Positions 30,872 to 40,984 are shown, counted from the stretch's first letter. The stretch: 64,000 nucleotides of DNA from Xestospongia bergquistia (GCA_963965975.1 OZ014415.1:4035001-4099000), one strand, 5' to 3'. Program-made: numbers and translations. The notes: generated by a model not told the origin, from the letters alone.

Positions 30872-31443
30872 TTGGTCGCCAAGTATTTCCCGAAAAACTC
30901 AAGGCTACAGAAAGTATTCAACAAAAACACTGTTAAGGTCAGCTACAGCTGCATGCCAGACCTAGCTAGCATCATCAAGGCACACAATAATTCGGTCTCA
31001 AAGGAGGATACCAGCACGTGCACCCTGAAAACCTGCAACTGCCGAAAAAAAGACCTCTATCCATTAAACAGCGAATGCCAGTACAACATCATCATCTACA
31101 ATGCAGAAGTCGAAAACATGAGCAGAAATGAGACAAAGGTGTACATAGGTCTAACTGAACACCCCTTCAAGCAGTATTCCAACCACATACAATCAATTAG
31201 ACATGAGAAATATGGAACAGCACTGAACTATCGAAGTATGTTTGGCAATTGATGAAAGAAGGTGAGGAATTCAAAATTACCTGGTCAATAAACCAAAGAG
31301 CACAGGCCTACTCCAACACAACGAAGCAGTGCAACCTTTGCCTGATTGAAAAGCTCTCCATTATCAATGCTGACAAAACCACCACCCTGAATAAAAGGTT
31401 TGAACTTGTTTCAAGTGCCGACATGAAAAGAAGTACTATTTAG
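30872..31443 (+). pseudogene. Penelope GIY-YIG endonuclease domain
   Basis: The frame includes a Cys-rich linker (CTLKTCNCRKKDLYPLN and a further Cys), then NETKVYIGLTEHPFKQ with the YIG motif near 31131-31175, and in the next frame after 31240 ITWSINQRAQAYSNTTKQCN and LCLIEKLSIINAD, the end of the domain. This is the endonuclease that Penelope-like elements use for insertion. A single-base frameshift near 31235 separates the two parts; the stop at 31441 is immediately followed by the right inverted repeat. Confidence 0.88.
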
Positions 31444-31541
31444 CACATTTCTCAAGGGACAAACCATAGTTAACACTATATAACCAACCTGCAAACAGAG
31501 TAGTATTCAGCCGTCTGATGATCACATTATGCGTGAAACTC
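31443..31541 (+). repeat. Penelope inverted terminal repeat, right arm
   Basis: GCACATTTCTCAAGGGACAA ... GCGTGAAACTC, following the coding end directly. It contains the hammerhead-like core discussed under 31509-31555. Confidence 0.9.
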
Positions 31542-31555
31542 GGAGTAACAGCAAC
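31509..31555 (+). ncRNA. Hammerhead ribozyme-like motif (candidate)
   Basis: The order is: strand GCCGU, core CUGAUGA (31515-31521), a stem-loop, GAAAC (31535-31539), a short helix ACU-CGG-AGU, then A and ACAGC. GCCGU can pair with ACAGC (one mismatch; the left arm has GCTGT, which would pair perfectly), so stems I and III fit a type I hammerhead with minimal stem III. Stem II (UCACAU...GCGUGA) only pairs well if it uses the G of GAAA, which is a conflict with the canonical core. Penelope-like elements are known to carry hammerheads in their terminal repeats. Confidence 0.35.
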
Positions 31556-31603
31556 AAAGCGAGAGCTCTGGTTTTTTGTCTTTCAATTCTGTTCTATATA
31601 TAT

Positions 31604-31668
<65 letters not shown>

Positions 31669-31760
31669 GTAATATTTTAGTTCTGTTTGTCAGTTCTGTT
31701 TGTTAGTTTAGTTGATAAAAGGTTCTGTACTGTTAAAGTTTGATTGTCTGCTCGGCTACA
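31669..31760 (+). repeat. Element B 3' LTR, second part
   Basis: TTCTGTTTGTCAGTTCTGTT, GTACTGTTAAAGTTTGATTG and CTCGGCTACA at 31751-31760 match the last 90 bases of the A LTR. Together with 30477-30558 this makes one complete LTR of normal length. Confidence 0.85.
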
Positions 31761-32343
31761 ACAGCCTCCAGTTGCTTTAACTCTGTCAACCATAACCGTT
31801 TGTTTATATATAAAAAAATTGTTGCTTTCTCTAAATTAAACTGCCTGGGTATATCTCTTTATCTCTCATGTAAGAGCTGTCTTACTGACTTTAGCTCTAT
31901 TGTCTTGCCTTACTCATTCTATTCAATAGTTTCACCTTCTCTTTTTACATTAGTACATAGTTATGTACTATACACTTGCTATAAACAACTTACTTGAAGT
32001 TTGTGTTAACCATTAACATTTGGCAGGTAAGATAAAATAAAACCAGCCTTATTATCATATGTAAGATATAAACTGTCTGACCTTAGATATGAGATCATGT
32101 ACTTACCTAGCTGATGAATCAGACTACCTAGCTTGATTTCTGTAGTCAATTTCACTGCCATGTCATCTCAATGTACATAGGAGAGGGTATGTAGTGATTA
32201 AACCAAACATTTTAAACATATTTGCCCTGGAAATCTTGTAGTAAAACAGTGGCTGTAGAAGATAAAACATTTTAATTTTGATAGCAACAAAACTTCACTC
32301 TCTCTTTAAATAATAATGCATTAATAACAACAATATTATTGAT
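31761..32343. other. No gene recognised
   Basis: AT-rich sequence between the B LTR and the last exon of the Kelch/ZU5-like gene. Open stretches are short and hydrophobic (a Ser/Leu-rich frame at 31740-31997 has no domain signs). Part is probably 3' untranslated region of the minus-strand gene. Confidence 0.45.
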
Positions 32344-35067
32344 TTACAAAAGGTCATGTTGCATGTTCTCAGCTACAGATCTAAATACCTCTAATTTCTT
32401 TAGAACATTAATTAATTTTGGCAATAACTGGGGCTCTGTGTTGATAGTGTTCATTAAACCTCTCATAAGCAGGATACCTTTTTCTATTTCAGTCTTTGCA
32501 GCATTGCCTGTAGCACAATTATAAACGTCCAATGTATTTAGTTGAGTACTGAACAGTTCATTTGCTAAAGGTAATCTGTTATTAGAGTCAGAAACAAGAC
32601 ACGATAACTTGGCATAATATGTCCTAAACACATCTCATTGCAAGGGATGTTGATCTGTGGAATAAAAGGCTCTGCTAAACATATATTGCACTTTTACATA
32701 TATACAGTAAAGCATTCAGGGAAGTTTTGTGAGTATCCTATATATTGCATTAAGTCAGTACTTACCTACAGCCGAATGCTGCACACCTTCATCATCAGTA
32801 ATGAATGAACCTGAATAGAAGAAAAGAAAACATTTCAGCAAATATCTATCAAAGTATGCAGAATGAATGGCTTCATGTTTTTAATTAGAAATATTTATTC
32901 TTTGTTAAAATATTGTTTGATTATCACTCACTATGTATGTACTTAGACACCAAAGATTCACTATAAATGACAACTTTAGGTGGATTACTGTCAGCAGTAG
33001 TGAGTTCAATACCCTCAATAGTTAGAGGACACTCAAGTTCTTCTTTAGTATTAGGATCACCATGTATTAATACATGAATGTAAGGAAGACTAGTACTCCT
33101 TGATTTTAATTGATTATAGTCATCAATAGCTCTCTTACTAATCTATCAAAATTACTACTGTTAAAATACATGTTCAGTTGTTTGCATAATGTGGATTCAT
33201 AAGTCATGTACATACATATATGACTAACAGTGAAGTGCTTACTTACCACTGGAGGAATAAGTAAAGGTTTCACTTTCCAAACTTTGGTCATACTCTTATC
33301 AAATCCTGATAACAGTAAGATTTCTTCTCTTTTCCCTTGTTGTTCTGTTAATTTCTCCTGTACTTGTGAAATCTTAGTAGCAAAATGAAATGTAAAGTTA
33401 GAATGTTCTAGCCCACTACTTGTACAAACTTGTACAAACTAGAGACAATTATTATATAATGGACATACACAGTATTATATTACTTTGGAGTAATCAATAT
33501 CTTGAGTAACAGCAAAGCTCATGTACCAAGTCTTTGGACCAATACTTTTGTAACAAACATAAGCTTGATAGTCAATGTTAGGAGTTGGAACATTGTCAAC
33601 TAAACATGAAGTCATTTTTGAGACATGTAGGTTATTTATTTTTACCTTCTATCTGATGATGACTTACAGCTGCATCACCTAAACCATGGCCAATCAATCC
33701 CCCTGCTACTACTCCAGCAACAACACTTCCTACTTCTAGGCCTACACCACTGACCACAGCAGCTGCTCAACCAACTACAGCACCACTAATAACAAGCACT
33801 ATAGCTAGTAAAGAGAACTGCTTGAGAGATATAGTGCCATATTGAGATTCAGAGGAGAATAATCCTCCTGGTAGGTAGTCAAACATAAAGGGTGGGCCAG
33901 ATTTAGCAGCAACAAAACATAGATATTGTGTCTGTCTCTCATCAGTTATATGAGCACAATGCAGTAAAAGTAACTGGTTTGTTGAGCTCAAAGGAACTGG
34001 ATACAGATATATAACATAAGTATGCAACCATCTGGGAAATCAAACTTCCCTGCACCCCACAAACCTTGAGTAGCTATTTCGTATATAGACTCTATTGGTG
34101 TGATGACGTCTCCAGGGATGACAAGTCTTAACCCACATTCTTCCAATATTAACCTATGTTCAGTGTAAGCATTGTAGAGACAGAGCTTCTTTCCTATTGT
34201 TACCATCCCTTCAAATAAGTCTATACAACATTAACAGTTCATTAATAAATTACTATATATGATAAGTATAGGTTACCTGATATGTTTAAATTACAGAGCC
34301 AATCTATCAAACTTAGTAATGACCCTTAATAAGTACTGAATTATAAACTACAATATAATGTTATGAAAATAGAATTTATTAATATTATTTAATTTTTGCG
34401 TACTACAGGTATATCATGTTACTACTTAATGTAACTATTACAGAGAAGATATAACAATAACAATTACATGTAATCACACTGACTGTAATAAGTAATATCT
34501 GATAGTATAATATGATAATATGCATAATTATATTAATGTACTTACCTCTTGTCAGGTCATAGATATTTTGTTCATTAGTGCGTACTCTACCATCACGATA
34601 CTGAAAATATTGAGGTTGTGGTAACTGTATAGAGGGTGGAGTTCCTTGACCTCCAATAAGTAAAAGACAATGATGTCCTCCTGCTTGTTCACTTGACATA
34701 ATGCCACCAAAGCCTCTCTTCATCACTATTATGCTGTCATCGCTAGATTGTAGTTGGGTCCAGGTGAGGGTAGAAATATCTAATTCATTCAGACTGTTGT
34801 GGTAACAGCTGTCATAATGACACAAACCACGGAAATAATAATTTTTGTCATTTATTGAAGTACATAAGTACCCTTGTACACCTAGAGGGGGATAGCCAAT
34901 GGTTGATCTAAAATTCCATATTCCAGAGGTAATGTTGAATATTGCAATCTGTGATGTCAGTCTTCTCTTCACATCATTATTGTGGATTGCATTACCATCC
35001 CAGAGGTACAGGTTATCTCCTATTACTTGAGTGGTAAAGTCAATTCTTATATCAAGTTTGTATTGTC
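32344..35067 (-). pseudogene. Kelch plus ZU5-like plus death-like gene, probably broken
   Basis: Exons in order: 34556-35067 (acceptor CTACAG, donor GTAAGT), a Kelch-type beta-propeller part with GDNLYLWDG, KNYYFRGLCHYDSC, WTQLQSSDD and HCLLLIGGQGTPPS; 34019-34230, opening a ZU5-like domain (LILEECGLRLVIPGDVITP, GKFDFPDGC); 33767-34018 continuing it (PVPLSSTNQLLLLHCA, YLCFVAAKSGPPFMFDYLPG) into a Gly/Val-rich hydrophobic segment; smaller exons near 33480-33650, 33290-33420 and 32950-33110; and 32344-32631, a helical C-terminal domain (YAKLSCLVSDSNNRLPLANE, LPKLINVLKKLEVFRSVAEN) of death/CARD-like pattern. Such combinations suggest an intracellular signalling or recognition protein. A one-base frameshift near 34020 and a TGA in the hydrophobic segment (near 33765) argue that it is not functional as read. 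Confidence 0.65.
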
Positions 35068-35892
35068 CTGTAGAGAATGATACGTATCATATCTTTAGAT
35101 CGGACTATGTTATAAGGCAATATACCTACAGTAACTGATCACATCTACTAAAAGACTTGTTGTACAAAGGCTGTACTAATTATATATTTGACATTAAACT
35201 TCACAAACCTAAGCCTCATCTTCTTCTATATATTATGATACATGTAGTCCAAACATTATACTAGTCTAACTAGTCAGACACTCACTGGAGAGAAAGAGAG
35301 TCTAGTTAGTGAGACTACATAATACCTACAAGTGTAGATATTGTACTACTACTAATTAAGGTATTACATGATATTAAGTAACATTACCTGAAGTAGGCAT
35401 TTACCAATAAAACACTCTGCTGAAGTAGCTTCACATTATACCAAAAACAAAACTTTCAACCAGCCTCACATTCATATAACCAAATTGAGTAGGTGTCAGG
35501 AATGTCTATGATGTGGCTTCTTAGGAATGTGAAACTAACTTCAACTGGGTGGGTGCCAAAATAGTTTTACAAGACTATGATATGATCCATTCCCGGAAGT
35601 TTCATTACTGTGTTAACAGAAAGCTCAGTTTACTGTAAGTGAGTGTGTGATGTTGTAAAAGTATTGCATTAATGTCACTGTATGTATGTATTACTGGATA
35701 TAAGTACTATAATAAATTATATCTAACTATGTATTTGTTCAATGCACTATAACTAACTTAATTACCCATTTTAAATTTTGTGTAACTGTATTACTCAGTT
35801 TTTACTACCAACTCTCACACAGATACATACAAATAATGTCAAAGTCTCAGCAATGCCCTATTAGATGGTACAATACTCACACACGGTATCCA
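35068..35892. other. No gene recognised
   Basis: Upstream of the Kelch exon. One short inverted pair, TAGTCTAACTAGTCAGACACTC with GAGAGTCTAGTTAGTGAGAC around 35270-35320, could form a hairpin. Upstream exons or promoter of the minus-strand gene may lie here but cannot be defined. Confidence 0.4.
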
Positions 35893-36181
35893 TTCTGATG
35901 ATAAGGATTATGATAATCATGAACCCACTGAGTCAGAGTATCCAGATCTGGTCTATATTGGTCCTTACAATTTAACCAGACAATCCATTTTAAACCTACA
36001 TCAAAGAAAGCCACAAGGACTGCTCTTGATACAGATACATCTGTTGCCTCATCAACTCCAAGACATATTATACAAGGTATCCAAAAAGGAATCATGGGAT
36101 TTTGTGATTACAGATTTTATTTCCAAGAAGAAAAGTTTGTTGTATGTCACTGTGAGAAGAAAGGTACTCTTCAATGAGTCA
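35893..36181 (+). pseudogene. Unrecognised coding fragment, copy 1
   Basis: A plus-strand frame without an early ATG reads DKDYDNHEPTESEYPDLVYI, RQSILNLHQRKPQGLLLIQ, HQLQDILYKVSKKESWDFVI and TDFISKKKSLLYVTVRRK before a stop at 36180. A homologous frame at 57690-58047 conserves RQS-LN-HQ, P-LQD-LYKVS-K, SWD-VITDF-SKKKS and the later ELKNKV-type block. Conservation of protein phrases between copies means this was once coding. The family is not recognised. Confidence 0.5.
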
Positions 36182-36845
36182 TAGTTGGGATGTCTTGCAT
36201 AAAATTGAAGATGGAAAAGACGCAACAGATGGACAAATTGAAGCATTTTGTTTATAAATCTCAAGTTAGAAAACAAAGTAAACTCAAAAAGGAACACTCT
36301 CCACCAAGAGAGTCACAATATCTACAAATTGAGGCACCTTCAGATGTTCATAAGTCCTACAAACATGTACACAATAATGAATAATTTCAAATTTTGATCA
36401 TCCTGTTGCAAGTAAACCACAGACATCTGTACCACCAATACAGATAGGTGAAAAAAGGCAGTACTATGTGAAGTACATGTATTAATTTACAAACAAAAAG
36501 AAAAGCCTTCAAAACATCCTCGAACAAGAACAAGTGGTCCGCTTGAATCTTAAACATTTGACGACAGATAATTTTCTTTAATAAGTCAAGATATTGCTAG
36601 TCAACAAACAAACAAGGTTAAAAATGAACAGTAAAAGTTTAGAGAAGTAATATGCTTATTAAAGTTCAAAGTCTTAACTGTTTATATTGCTCAAATATGG
36701 TATTATTCTCATGATGACAAAAAGCTAATGATACCTGTGACTAAAATGACTCCTAAAAATGGGTGAACAAAAATACAAAATTAATTCAGCATAGCTGATC
36801 CATACAGAGAGGTAAATGATAATGTACTAAGTCAAGATTTGTGAC
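35960..36845. repeat. Paralogous segment, copy 1 (partner 57.7-59.08 kb)
   Basis: Collinear, diverged similarity runs from ACCAGACAATC to GATCCATACAGAGAGGTAAA (36790-36817; partner 59033-59055). It includes the unrecognised coding fragment and the phrase AAGCCTTCAAAACATCCTC. This copy keeps an empty site (36471-36484) for the MITE inserted in the partner. Element E sequence begins right after it at 36846. Confidence 0.8.
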
Positions 36846-36954
36846 ATGATATTTTGGGCCGTAACCACAAGGAGTGACAGATCTTCCTCTCATCAGTCAT
36901 ACTCTACGTGTATATTAATAGTACCTAGTATGGGAATACACTCACCAGCGTAAA
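36846..36954. repeat. 109-bp direct repeat inside element E, copy 1
   Basis: ATGATATTTTGGGCCGTAAC ... CACTCACCAGCGTAAA recurs at 37101-37209 with only two differences seen. The unit covers protease codons (GECIPILGTINIHVEYD and following). Spacing is 255 bp, so it is a tandem duplication of a ~255-bp segment whose second unit is incomplete. Confidence 0.9.
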
Positions 36955-37627
36955 GCTGAACTTTGACCCATTTCAGGCAACCTAACCCTTCAGAGAACAC
37001 AGAGGATTGTCTATCTAGGACTTCATTTGATGTTGTCTGAAGTGCTAGACTATGAATATTGGGTAGGTTAACTTTGAACTTACCCAACCAGTCCCTGCCC
37101 ATGATATTTTGGGCCGTAACCACAAGGAGTGACAGATCTTCCTCTCATCAGTCATACTCTACATGTATATTAATAGTACCTAGTATGGGAATACACTCAC
37201 CAGTGTAAACCTTCAGCTTGACCTTTGACTCTTCAATAGAGCTAAGACATTCAGCAGCAATTTCGTTGTAAGTGGATTTGTTAATAACAATGAGGGAGAC
37301 ACCTCTATCCAATTTCATTGCCACTAAAACATTTTTCAGTTTCACATGTATGGTTAGTGGGTTTCCTGAGCTACCTCTTGCTGTAAACGTAGCATATAGC
37401 TCATTCTCTGAGAGCTCTTGAGTAACTTCTTTCTTTACAATACTTGATAAGATGTGATTTTGTTACGAGGTCTTCTTTTGTTTGGTGTCCTGTTTATTCT
37501 TCAATTGACAGATCCTAGCAATGTGTCCCCTTCTTTTACAATTATGACAGTCAGAGTCTTTTAAGCAACATATTGTAGGTGAGTAGTTAAGCCCTTGACC
37601 TCGATTTTGATAAGCATCTAGTATAGT
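36846..37627 (-). pseudogene. Element E: zinc knuckle and protease part
   Basis: Minus-strand fragment of a gypsy element continuing from the gag at 42605-43120 once element D is removed. The knuckle at 37520-37565 reads CHNCKRRGHIARIC, an intact CCHC. The protease region reads MKLDRGVSLIVINKSTY (37270-37320): the expected DTG/DSG triplet is DRG. The end block QNIMGRDWLGKFKVN is at 37065-37110. A 109-bp internal repeat follows. RT and later domains are absent. Confidence 0.72.
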
Positions 37628-37860
37628 TGTGACGGAGAAGACCGGAAGCAGGAGCAAGGAGATCACTTGCCCGGATCACGACCGAGGTGGACCAATCCAA
37701 ATAATGGGAGAAAAACCCGAAGCAGCCCAGCCATACAGAAAGTGATCCGGGCCGGGAACTATAAATGAATCAAACACTCATGTATTATGATATGACTAGT
37801 TTTAATAAATTTATTATCAATACTAAAACGTTAGAAACGAGTTCTAGTGACTCTGTGACA
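37628..37860 (+). repeat. Element D 5' LTR
   Basis: TGTGACGGAGAAGACCGGAA ... GTTCTAGTGACTCTGTGACA, 233 bp. AATAAA at 37804-37809 in the 3' half is a possible poly(A) signal. The GC-rich first half contrasts with the AT-rich surroundings. Confidence 0.93.
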
Positions 37861-37865
37861 TTATT

Positions 37866-37881
37866 TGGTGGCAGCGGTAGG
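37866..37881 (+). promoter_or_regulatory. Element D primer binding site
   Basis: TGGTGGCAGCGGTAGG starts five bases after the LTR. It shares TGGTGGCAGCGGT with element C, so both presumably use the same tRNA primer. Confidence 0.8.
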
Positions 37882-37916
37882 ATTGCAAGAACAGTTGTGA
37901 GCAATCTACCAAGACG

Positions 37917-38890
37917 ACGGCAGAAAACACGACAATAGTAAGGATAAACGGCGACCCTATTCTGGAACCAATTGAAGAAGAAACTGTGAGCGACTCGAGA
38001 AGAAGATTAAGACCACGGCAGTTACCAGATCAGCCCCGAGAACGTAGATCTAAGAGAGGAAGAAGAGAGAAAGAACGTAATCTCAGGGAAGAACAGGAAA
38101 AGATGGATCAATTAGCGGCAGCTATGGCTCAGCTAGCTCAAGCTCAACAACAAATGTTGCAGCAAATCGCACCTCAAAGAACACGCATCGAGATGGCCAT
38201 CTACCAGGAAGGTGAGGATATCGAAAGCTTCTTGGAAACGTTTGAAGGAATGATGCGGTTATATCAAGTGCCAAGAGATGAGTGGGTGGTACATCTGATA
38301 CCAAAGCTACAAGGCAGGGCAAGGGACGCTTGTGGAGGCCTTACTTACACAGAGACGTATGCGGAGGTCAAGGAGGTGTTACAGAAGCGGTTCAATGTAA
38401 CTGAAGAGGGCAGCAGGCAGAGTCTGAGGAACCTCAAATTCAACAGCACGATGACACCTGAAGAATATGCAATACAAGCTATGAAACTGACGAGTCAATG
38501 GTTGACACCTGACAAAGGAGAGGAACAGATGCGACAAAAAGTAGCTATGGAACAAATGGTACAAGGAATGAACGAAGGAATGAAAAAGTGGATAGTCAGA
38601 GAACAGCCGCCAGATCTATATGCAATGGCAGAGTCGATGCAAGTCTACTTGGTATCAGAGAAGACACGAGAGAATTCGACTATTAATCAAGCCGAAAGTC
38701 ATGGTATCCAACGAAGTGGGAACGCTACTTGGAGTAGAGATAGCACTCATTCGGATCGGCGGTATAATCCGACACCTGTAAGATATGAAGGGAAGAAGAA
38801 GTTGGCCGAAGGGGACCCTCAAAAGAAAGTAACTTGTTATAAGTGTGGCAAACTGGGACACTATGCTTGACAGTGCCCAGAGAAAGCCCT
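37917..38890 (+). pseudogene. Element D gag with zinc knuckle
   Basis: An open frame extends from about 37905 to a TGA at 38868. No ATG opens it: the in-frame codon at 37917 is ACG, where an ATG may have been lost, and the GTG at 37986 is not a normal eukaryotic start. After an Arg/Gln-rich N-terminal part come MAQLAQAQQQMLQQIAP and the capsid region (MAIYQEGEDIESFLETFEG, VVHLIPKLQGRARDACGG, LQKRFNVTEEGSRQSLRNLK). The knuckle CYKCGKLGHYA is cut by TGA just before its last Cys; element C has AKEC there. Confidence 0.88.
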
Positions 38891-39640
38891 CGTGCTAAGA
38901 GGAGCTAAAGGTAAGGGCAATTATGCATACCAGTGTACTGGGACAGTGAATGGTCTCACTACAAACCGAATTCAGTTGGATACTATCAGTACAAAGACGT
39001 CAGTACACTCAAAATTTGTGTCCGAGGCCATGAAGACTGGAGGCTTCATAGAGCTCTGGAGTGCCAATGGACAAAAGACTAAGTATCCAGTGGCCAGAGT
39101 GAAGATTACCCTGGATGGAGAGAAGTATGATAGGGAGGTAGCAGTTGCGGCTGATCTACCTGAGGATGTATTACTGGGGTTCGATGTGCCTTTGGTGCGG
39201 CATATCTTGCCGCGACTTAGTAAAGAGGAGCAGCGGGAAGCGCTCAAGACACTATAGTCAGCTGTTCAACAGCAGCCCGATCAGACGAACTCGACAGTGC
39301 TGGATCAGATGCTAGCTGATCACAAAGGACCACAACAGCCAGGACAACTCGACCCCACAGGGCTGTTGGACTTGGGACGGACATACGCCATTACTACGAG
39401 GGCTCAAGCTCATGCCACCCAAAAACAAGCAACTCAGCCAACAGGTTCTACTGAGGAAGTGAAGACAAATGGTAAAACTAAGGAGTGTGATGCTCCTACA
39501 ATTGAGGCAGAGCAAGAAGATGAAAAGGAGCCGAATGATTTGGCTCAATTGTTTCCATTCACTGGAGATGTAATCAAAACACCCGGAAGATCGCGCAAAA
39601 AGATGGCCGTGGAAAAAAACGGACTCACAATGATCGTTAT
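38890..39640 (+). pseudogene. Element D protease and linker
   Basis: Reads YQCTGTVNGLTTNRIQLDTI then STKTSVHSKFV: the catalytic DTG appears as DTI. It continues ELWSANGQKTKYPVARVKIT and ADLPEDVLLGFDVPLVRHIL. A TAG at 39255 stands at a likely Gln codon. The following linker to 39640 is Gln/Thr-rich and ends with DLAQLFPFTGDVIKTPGRSR, matching the LAQLFPFEEGVIKEPGRS of C. A frameshift near 39610 leads into integrase. Confidence 0.85.
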
Positions 39641-40897
39641 CTGAGGGGAAAGAAAGAGGCAGCCGCAGAGAGGCTCATTGAGGAGCAGAGGGCTGATCCA
39701 GAGGTGCAAAAGTGGAAGGAGCAGGAGAAAGCAGAGCAAGTAATTGACCATCAAGGACTGCTATGTCGACGATGGCATCCTAGAGATAGAGGTTATTGAC
39801 CAAGTAGTATTACCTCAATCGTATCGGTCAAACGTATTACGGTTGGCCCACGACGTGCCTATGGCTGGTCATCTGGGACGGGAACGTACAACTAAACAAA
39901 TTCTCAAGTGGTTCTTCTGGCCAGGACTATTCCTGGACGTCAGGAAATATTGCGAGTCCTGTGACGCCTGTCAGAGAGTGGCAAAGAAACGAGAAAAGTA
40001 TCCCTGATACCAATGCCAATAATGGATAAACCATTCAGACGTATTGCAATGGACGTAGTTGGACCATTGCCCAGGACTAGAAAGGGGAATCAGTACATCT
40101 TGGTGGTGTGTGACTATGCTATGAGGTACCTCGAGGCATTCCCACTACGGACGTTTACAGCACCCACAGTAGCAGAGAAGTTGATTGAAATGTTCGCCCG
40201 CTACGGGATACCCAAGGAAATCTTAACAGACCAGGGCATTAATTTTACTTCTCAACTTTTACAAAAGCTGTATGAATTACTAGGAGTCAAGGTCATCAAG
40301 ACAAGCCTGTACCATCCACAGATGGATGGATTGGTTGAACATTTCAACCAGACGGTAAAGTCAATGCTTAGACGAGTGTTAGCTGGAGAAGACCATAGTT
40401 GGGATGTAATGCTACCATATGTGCTATTTGCATATAGGGAAGTGCCACAAGAATCAACAGGATTCTCACCCTTTGAGCTGATCTACTCTAGAGATGTGAG
40501 AGGACCTCTAGATGTGCTTAAGGAGAGTTGGAATAGTGGTGAGAAGGAGATGGATGACATTCTCACATATGTAATGAAAACTCGAGAAAGGATGGAGCTA
40601 GCAAGTGAACTAGCTCGCGAGAATTTGAAGATGACACAACAGAAATGCAAGCAGTGGTACGACAGGAAAGCCAGAGAAATGGAGCTGAAAGAGGGAGATT
40701 AAGTGTTGCTACTCCTTCCAGATAGTACGAAAAAGTTCCAGAGGAGATGGCAAGGACCATACAAAGTCAAGAAGAGGCTGGGGAAAGTCACTTATGAAAA
40801 TATGATGCCTGAACGGGGAAGTAGTAAGGTTGTTCACATTAATCTGCTAAAGAAGTGGCATCAGAGGGAGACAGCATTTGCTAATGTAATTGAATAA
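39641..40897 (+). pseudogene. Element D integrase (upstream of RT)
   Basis: Zinc-binding part: LAHDVPMAGHLGRERTTKQI and YCESCDACQRVAKK at 39838-39990. Core: RIAMDVVGPLPRTRKGNQYI (Asp 1), EILTDQGINFTSQLL (Asp 2) and MDGLVEHFNQTVKSML (Glu), with 35 residues between the last two. The GPY-type end reads WQGPYKVKKRLGKVTYENM at 40750-40800, then SSKVVHINLLKKWH. Lesions are a frameshift at about 40005 and a TAA at 40700, where relatives have Gln. The frame ends at 40895, before RT. Confidence 0.92.
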
Positions 40898-40984
40898 GAC
40901 CACGGGATTGTAGATTTTTGCTGGAAAGGAGGAGACTCTCTTCGAGTCGGAGAGCAACTGGGAGCCGAACAACAAAACCAGCTG

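Larger units (their letters stand above)
30559..31668 (+). mobile_element. Penelope-like element fragment with inverted terminal repeats
   Basis: An insert of about 1.1 kb inside the element B LTR, with (TA)n on both sides (about 30549-30573 and 31604-31667). It contains the C-terminal GIY-YIG endonuclease of a Penelope-like retroelement and is bounded by a ~98-bp inverted repeat (30599-30697 and 31443-31541). Penelope-like elements are known for 5' truncation and for terminal repeats that may be direct or inverted. The RT domain is missing, so this is a 5'-truncated copy. The (TA) tract in the LTR was probably the target and may have expanded. Confidence 0.85.
19185..31760 (+). mobile_element. 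Ty3/gypsy LTR retrotransposon B, split by three insertions
   Basis: Plus-strand relative of element A. Its pieces are: 5' LTR 19185-19374; leader 19375-19394; [element C]; gag to the integrase N-terminal part 24498-27679; [Ginger transposon]; integrase tail 30154-30461; start of 3' LTR 30477-30558; [Penelope fragment with (TA)n]; end of 3' LTR 31669-31760. Removing the insertions restores collinearity with A, including the leader-to-gag junction. All genes are dead: for example the RT box reads YIHN. The outer flanks (TATTT and ACAGC) do not match, so no target duplication is seen. Confidence 0.85.

Noticed and set aside
31518..31706. Open frame across the (TA)n tract at the Penelope right end
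   Set aside because: It reads through the inverted repeat and the dinucleotide tract; not a gene.
8444..31760. A and B as the two ends of one large inverted transposon
   Set aside because: Each has its own pair of LTRs and full gag-pol order; they are two family members in opposite orientation.
36190..36384. Lys/Gln-rich plus-strand frame with ATG
   Set aside because: It follows the conserved frame of the 35.9-kb fragment only after a shift and a stop; treated as part of that degraded fragment, not a separate gene.
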